Shown here piece after piece: positions 58,901-64,000 of a stretch of DNA of 64,000 nt. This DNA is from Schistocephalus solidus. Its lineage: Eukaryota; Platyhelminthes; Cestoda; Diphyllobothriidea; Diphyllobothriidae. The stretch is from positions 124,001 through 188,000 of the forward strand of contig WEDG01003327.1 of NCBI GenBank assembly GCA_017591395.1, in the 5' to 3' direction. The translations under genes were made by a program, and so were the position numbers. Position 1 is the first letter of the stretch. Every line of letters begins with the position of its first letter. The notes beneath the pieces were generated by a model. The model had not been told where the DNA came from. It saw nothing but the letters and a program-made list of their open reading frames with translations, and did not search any database.

Positions 58901-60044
58901 GAAAAGTCTTAGCAGTGGCGCGTCAAATGGGGCAGGATGGACTAACGGCCACAGGGCTCAGTATCATTTCTAGGCACCTGAATCACTCCGACTAATAATA
59001 GATAAAGTAAGGAGTGCAGGAAACTGTATCCTCTTCATAACTATAATTATATTTATGAGCAGGTACTTGTCGGGTGAGATAGTTTCTCTCAAGAGAAATA
59101 GAAACGAATGAGCATGAACAACGAACAATGGCAGAATGATCTACCTTCCTGAACTGGCAAGCAGAAAGCCGGTTTTTGGCTTACCGCTCCACAAGTCAAA
59201 TAGCCTTAAGATCGGCTGATGCAGATCTCCTAATGCTATTTCACTTTTTAAACAGTGGCCAAGGCCTAAACAGAACTTTGTTTGGCATTCAAAGGAGTGA
59301 GATTTAAATGCCCTACTAAACACCTCTGACCCATTGAACAATTTGCCTAAGACAGAAAATCAGAAGTAATATTTGCAAAACCTCAGAGTCAGAAGAAATC
59401 TTTTGAAAAAACGACTGTAGGTATGAACTTGGAGGACGGATTGAATGCTACACTGGCAACTTGCAGCCAAGTCAAAATGGCAACTCATCATATTTAAGAT
59501 CAGAAGATGGCATGTGATTTGAAAGGCTTAGATGCTGTCTTCGTCAGTGAGAGCCGCACGTTACTCTTATATTTGCCAAATTTGGATCGGAAACCTACAT
59601 GAGTTATGCAAGTTGGAATTAAAATGAAAACTTCAAGAGAAAATGCCTAAAGTTTCAAAGAGACCAGTTGCTTTAATTTTCCATAACTGCCAAGCTCTGT
59701 CCTTAAAAAATAAACGTTGCTGCACTAAATTGATGGTAGTGGCTAGGGAAAATTATGCCCGCCAGTCACCATGGCAATTTTGTAAAATAGGACTGAAGGG
59801 TAATGGAACGTTTGATTTGTTAATTACTGTGCTATGGCATAAAACAGATGTCTATGGGGTTATTTTGTTAAAAGCTACCGTCTAATGTCATATACTGAAA
59901 TTCTAAAACAATTTTCACTAAAATTCAAAGTGAGTTTGAAATCAGCGCAAACACTGAAGGAAGTAATAGCGAGAACATGCAGTGGCGTAAAAATGTGCTG
60001 GTGACATCCAGAACGTTTGTATCTGTCTTGGAACGCCAGTGGAA
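55901..60044. other. Unassigned AT-rich sequence
   Basis: Frames up to 80 codons (59643-59885 +), none recognised. No RNA gene seen. Confidence 0.35.
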
Positions 60045-60190
60045 CCCAACTCTTTGCTTAATGGTTAGGGCAATGCACTTTGAACCAACCGGTCCGAGTC
60101 TCTGGTGGTGCAACACTGGTGATTGAGTTTGAGTAATGACGGTTAATAAACCAGAAATGGTCATTCCAGTCTCTATTGTCTTTTTTGACA
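60045..60190 (+). repeat. tRNA-derived SINE, third copy
   Basis: The head reads TTAATGGTTAGGGCAATGCA (A box) with a B-box-like GGTCCGAGTCT. The body, GGTGCAACACTGGTGATTG, GACGGTTAATAAACCAGAAA, GGTCATTCCAGTCTC, matches the 24.5-kb copies. A bare head (GTGGCTCAATGGTTAGGG) also occurs at 60533-60550. Confidence 0.65.
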
Positions 60191-60270
60191 GTGATCCTGT
60201 CTGTACCACTAGCCAATGTGCGGCTACTGACGGGGTTTGTACGTTAGCCCAAAGGCAGATCAAATGGATA

Positions 60271-60372
60271 GGGGACGCCATAACAAAGATAAGTCTACCA
60301 CTTGGGGACGCCATAACAAAGATAAGTCTACCACTTGGGGACACCACAACAAAGATAATTCTACCACTTGGG
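60271..60372 (+). repeat. 33-bp tandem repeat, three units
   Basis: Units at 60271-60303, 60304-60336 and 60337-60369 begin GGGGACGCCATAACAAAG. Units 1 and 2 are identical; unit 3 differs at three positions. A further GGG starts a fourth. Being a multiple of three, it keeps a frame open on both strands, which explains the GDAITKISLPL peptide repeats without implying a protein. Confidence 0.95.
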
Positions 60373-60374
60373 TC

Positions 60375-63300
60375 AACTGTTTGCACAGGTGGGGTTCTTT
60401 TCTCCCCGCGTACTTAAGCTGCGTCAAGTGGGAAAGCTGTTTCTGGGACGATTGTGTACCGTAAATCGATCGCTGGGTGCCCCATCACCATTGGTAACAT
60501 ACCCGATCGCAACCTACAGGACAAATGGCAAGTGGCTCAATGGTTAGGGAGTGGCGGTCTCATGTATATTAAAGGGTGTTTATTGGGATATAATAGCGAC
60601 TGCATTAAGTCAACAGAACTAAACTCAATTTCGGACGGGTTTCCTCAAAAGGGAATCCCACCGGACAACGTTACTGTGGATTATACGCACTTAACTTGAA
60701 ATGCCTCTGGTCGAGGATTTCAAAAATACCTTTATGACAGTTTTTATATGTAATTCTTACTATAACCACGAACACTCATCTCATTTGTTCGTACCGTAGC
60801 ATACTATGAAATTTGACCTGAAGCGCGCCACCTTCCCGAACAATCGTCTGAACTTGACTTTCAAAAGTGATTTACTTTTATCGTCCGTCGTCGCATTTTG
60901 GTAGCCAATCAAAGAGATACCTGCAGACGGGATTTTCAAGAAGAAGTCCAGAGTTATCAGTGAAAGATTTTCTTTTCGACACCGTTCAAGAGATAATTGA
61001 CGAGGTTTAAAAATAGATCGTCGGCCTCTCCGTTGCGTAGATTACGTGATTTAGTGGTTCTTAGTTTAAAATGGGACACAAGTAGTAAACCTGTCCGTAA
61101 GCATGCGCACGAATTTCCCTTTGTAATATTGCTTTTTCGTTATAATCAAAGCGGTGGCCGATGCATGTCAAATAAACCCTAAATTATTAATAAAATATCT
61201 GCGGCTTTTTTCCTAAGCAGTTTTTCCTGGAACGAATGGTTTCTGTAAGCACTCATACCACGCACATTCAGGCTTACGGATTCGCAAAATATTCATTGGT
61301 CCCAATTAACCTTTATCCATTATTTTTCACAGATCTACAGAATTTCGGAAAAAACGCTGCGTGAATGCTCAAGATTATTTTTTGAATTTATTTATGTTTC
61401 CATTCATTTAAATATAAAATGGATGAGAAAAAATGTGATATCGAGGATATACTTTTTGGGGATACTTAACGACGTAAAAATTATTTAAGAACATTTCAAA
61501 AAAATGTTTGATTTTCTACGGAAACGATTTCTATCTGTGAACTACTGGACGAATAACTTTATAAGATGCGATATACATGCTTTGAGTTTAACCCAGTTGG
61601 AGCGCTAATTATTATAAATGTTTTAGAGAGTATGGCAGGGAAGATTCTACATCTAGTTTTAAAAGCAAATACATAGTTTATTGGGTTTAAGCAATGACGC
61701 AGGCATCATGCTGATACGCTGCTGGGTAAAAAAGTTGGCAGTAGCAAAGCTCATAGGCAGGCTCCTTTTATGAACGTGGTGTGAAAACGATAAAAGGCTT
61801 AAATTTAGCTATGGACACATACCAGTCTATCTAAACCACTATCAAAAAAGATCATCGATAGAGCAAAATACTTTTGTTCTTCGATTGCAACTCCATGTCT
61901 TGGCAATAAAGCTCACTCAAGTGTACCCTACCTAAAGTGTGAAAATTAGAGAAGCTCTAAATCCTCGAGTACACCGTGCAGTTATTCTCATTGTTTTAGC
62001 CATAATGCACAGTTAAGTCATTATTGATTAAAGCTCATACAGCTTGTTTTCTTAAGGTGTTTTTAATGTACATGTGTATTTTTCTCTTTATTCCTTTCTT
62101 GTCATTAGTATGCAGATGCATTATTAAACGTGACTATTTTTCTGTATTTTTAAATAATTTTAAACTTGATTGAATACCTGTACACTCTACGTACATTACG
62201 TGCACATTTCATTTATTTTATTGAATTGTGTCCTATTATATGACTCCTGGGATATATGAGGTTTATATAGTTTACCTTCAGTTATTTAGTTTAAATCATC
62301 ATTCTTTACATGGTGTTGCCTTACTGTGAGTATACAATAGAACAGCATCCCATGAATAAATATAGATTTAACATTAGCTTTTCATATTTTAAATGCGCCC
62401 GTTTGACAATGACCCTTAAGATGACACTATAATCATTTTTAAGTCAATCATTTATTACTTTCTTATTCTTTTGTAAAAAGTTAACTTTTAAATTCAAGTA
62501 AGGTTTTTCGGGAGTATTCTTTGTGTCATATTTAGGGTATGAACTGTAGAAATGTGTTCTGTTAATGACTCACGGTAAAGATTCACGAGGTATTCTGATT
62601 CGTGACGGGATCTAGAATCAAATAGAAAAAGGATAAGTGGTATTTCTGTACTCTGTTTAGCAAAACTAGCTAACTGGAGCTAAGTTCAACAGTGTCTTAG
62701 CCCATAGTATCCTAAAAGGTTTCTTGATTTGCAGAGAACGCTTAAGGTCACATATTAAGATTAATCTGTCGGAGAAATCTCGCTAAAATTTTAATCGGTT
62801 TCGTTCACAAGACGTGCAATATGTATGCCCTTGTTCAAAATAAAAAATATGATGGAGTATTTTTTCTCTTTAGAAAGTTCGTTTTATGGTATTCCACATA
62901 CTAAAGTCATCAATTTGACCTTTTTAATGGCAGATTGGACCTATTTAAAAAATTCTATGAATGCTCTCCGATCGCTTACCGAACTCACTTGTTTCGTTCT
63001 GCCTTGGGGCTTTTTTCACAAAGTATTTCTGACCCTCACTTACCTAATCAATACTAAGTCATTTCGTCAAGTAAACGAGAACGTCTTTGCCATATTAATT
63101 TTCAGAGTTTATTTTTGATAGTGTCATCTAATTTTCTAACAGAACATTGCTGCTTTTTGATTACTCTGGTATTTGAACGCCAACATGGAGGTTTATAGGC
63201 ACACACCGAAAGTTAATATTAATATTAGAACCAAAGTCTAACAGCCACAGCAGGATAGCAGCGATGTGTTTCTTTAATTAACAACAGGTAGCAAAGAGTA
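60375..63300. other. Unassigned sequence
   Basis: Apart from the SINE head at 60533 nothing is recognised. Frames at 60997-61182 and 62825-63118 have no motif. Confidence 0.35.
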
Positions 63301-63320
63301 TATATTAAGGAACATAATAA

Positions 63321-63945
63321 GCGACGATTTCAAAGTGGATTATCTACAGGAAAACACACGTTGAATATTAAGCGGTTCCCTAATGGGCCAAAAGCATAAA
63401 AATAAGAAATAAATAAATAAACCTAAAAGCAACAATTTTGAAACTGGATAATCTACCGGAAAACAGAAGTTAATTGTTGAAGACTCGCTAAGGGACCAAA
63501 AGCCTAAAAATAAAAAATGAACATAATAAGCAACAATTTCAAAAGCGGATTATCTACCGGAAAACACGTTGAAAGTTGGGGGACTCCCTAATGGGCTAAA
63601 AGCCTAAAAAGTACACAAATAACATAATAAGCAACAATTTAAAAAGCGATTTATCCACCAGAAGCACAGGTTGAATTTTGGGGGACTCCCTTGTGGGCCT
63701 AAAGCTTAAAAATATAAATATAAAAAATGCATGAAAATCAACAATTTCAAAACTGGATTATCCACCGGAAAACAGACGTTGAATATTGGCGGACGCCGTA
63801 ATCGGCTAAAATCTTAAAATTAAAAAAAAACAAATGAAAGGAAATTAACATAAAAAGCAACAATTTAAAATTTGGATTATCTACCGGACAACACAGGTTG
63901 AATGTTGAAAGTCTCCCAAATGAGCCAAAAACCTAAACATGTGTA
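63321..63945 (+). repeat. ~107-bp satellite, six diverged units
   Basis: Units start at GCAACAATTT-like positions 63321, 63429, 63530, 63631, 63739 and 63857 (spacing 101-118 bp). Each has a GGATTATCTACCGGAAAACA-type block, GTTGAA, ACTCCCTAATGGGC-type and AAAAGCCTAAAA-type blocks, then a variable A/T-rich tail that accounts for the length differences. The array ends before the window edge. No spacers or leader, so it is not a CRISPR array. Confidence 0.9.
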
Positions 63946-64000
63946 AATTGACTTGAATTTATTTGACCCGATTGAAAAAACTCGTCAGCGTCCTTGAGAT

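Noticed and set aside
60136..60464. Frames with a repeated GDAITKISLPL or NKDKSTTWGRH peptide
   Set aside because: Produced by a 33-bp tandem repeat beside a SINE; no conserved domain.
63321..63945. CRISPR array
   Set aside because: Units are contiguous, diverged and about 107 bp with no unique spacers, and the window is eukaryotic.

Overview
This window looks like AT-rich nuclear DNA of an invertebrate, most likely a flatworm and probably a large-genome tapeworm of the Schistocephalus/Spirometra type. The reasons are the absence of dense genes, intron-containing coding sequence, many decayed retroelements, and a non-LTR element whose peptides ([11 protein letters not shown], a GLVGHLR zinc-finger tail) I associate with that group. 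The lineage is inference from remembered families; no search was run.

Only one convincing host gene is visible. It is a minus-strand, two-exon G-protein-coupled receptor. Coding exon 1 (40946-41273: signal peptide, TM1, TM2) and exon 2 (5106-7057: TM3-TM7, very long third intracellular loop, tail) have matching phase-1 splice sites and are separated by a 33.9-kb intron that fills half the window. The joined 759-residue protein keeps aminergic-receptor landmarks (Asp at 3.32, Cys 3.25, Trp 6.48, Pro 6.50, Trp 7.40, Pro 7.50). It has lost nearly every canonical activation switch (Asp 2.50, Arg of DRY, Phe 6.44, Asn and Tyr of NPxxY). A TATA-like/CCAAT promoter lies near 41430-41510 and a candidate poly(A) signal at 4833.

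The rest is mobile DNA and old repeats. Penelope-like element (PLE) remnants occur at 11.6-13.5, 16.9-17.9, 23.2-23.5 and 55.2-55.9 kb, and isolated PLE 3' ends at 0.4, 8.9, 39.1, 39.9, 40.1 and 43.1 kb. Most PLE ends carry a hammerhead-ribozyme motif in various states of decay; the best preserved is at 55181-55228 (-). An RTE-like LINE at 18.7-21.8 kb has an inverted 5' part and a C2H2 zinc-finger tail, followed by a tandem ~365-bp repeat with dispersed copies near 10 kb. A truncated Ty3/gypsy element (5' LTR-gag-protease-RT) runs from 33.8 down to 31.3 kb.

Other structures are a 500-bp foldback palindrome (29.26-29.76 kb), a head-to-head SINE pair (24.45-24.88 kb), a 33-bp x3 tandem beside another SINE (60.27 kb) and a ~107-bp satellite at the right edge (63.3-63.95 kb). 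There are also degenerate telomere-like hexamer tracts, a perfect 210-bp-offset duplication around an AGC/AGT microsatellite, and two diverged long duplications (14.4/44.6 kb inverted; 45.7/52.2 kb direct). Large stretches (25-29, 34-39, 47-52, 57-60, 60.6-63.3 kb) show nothing I can name.
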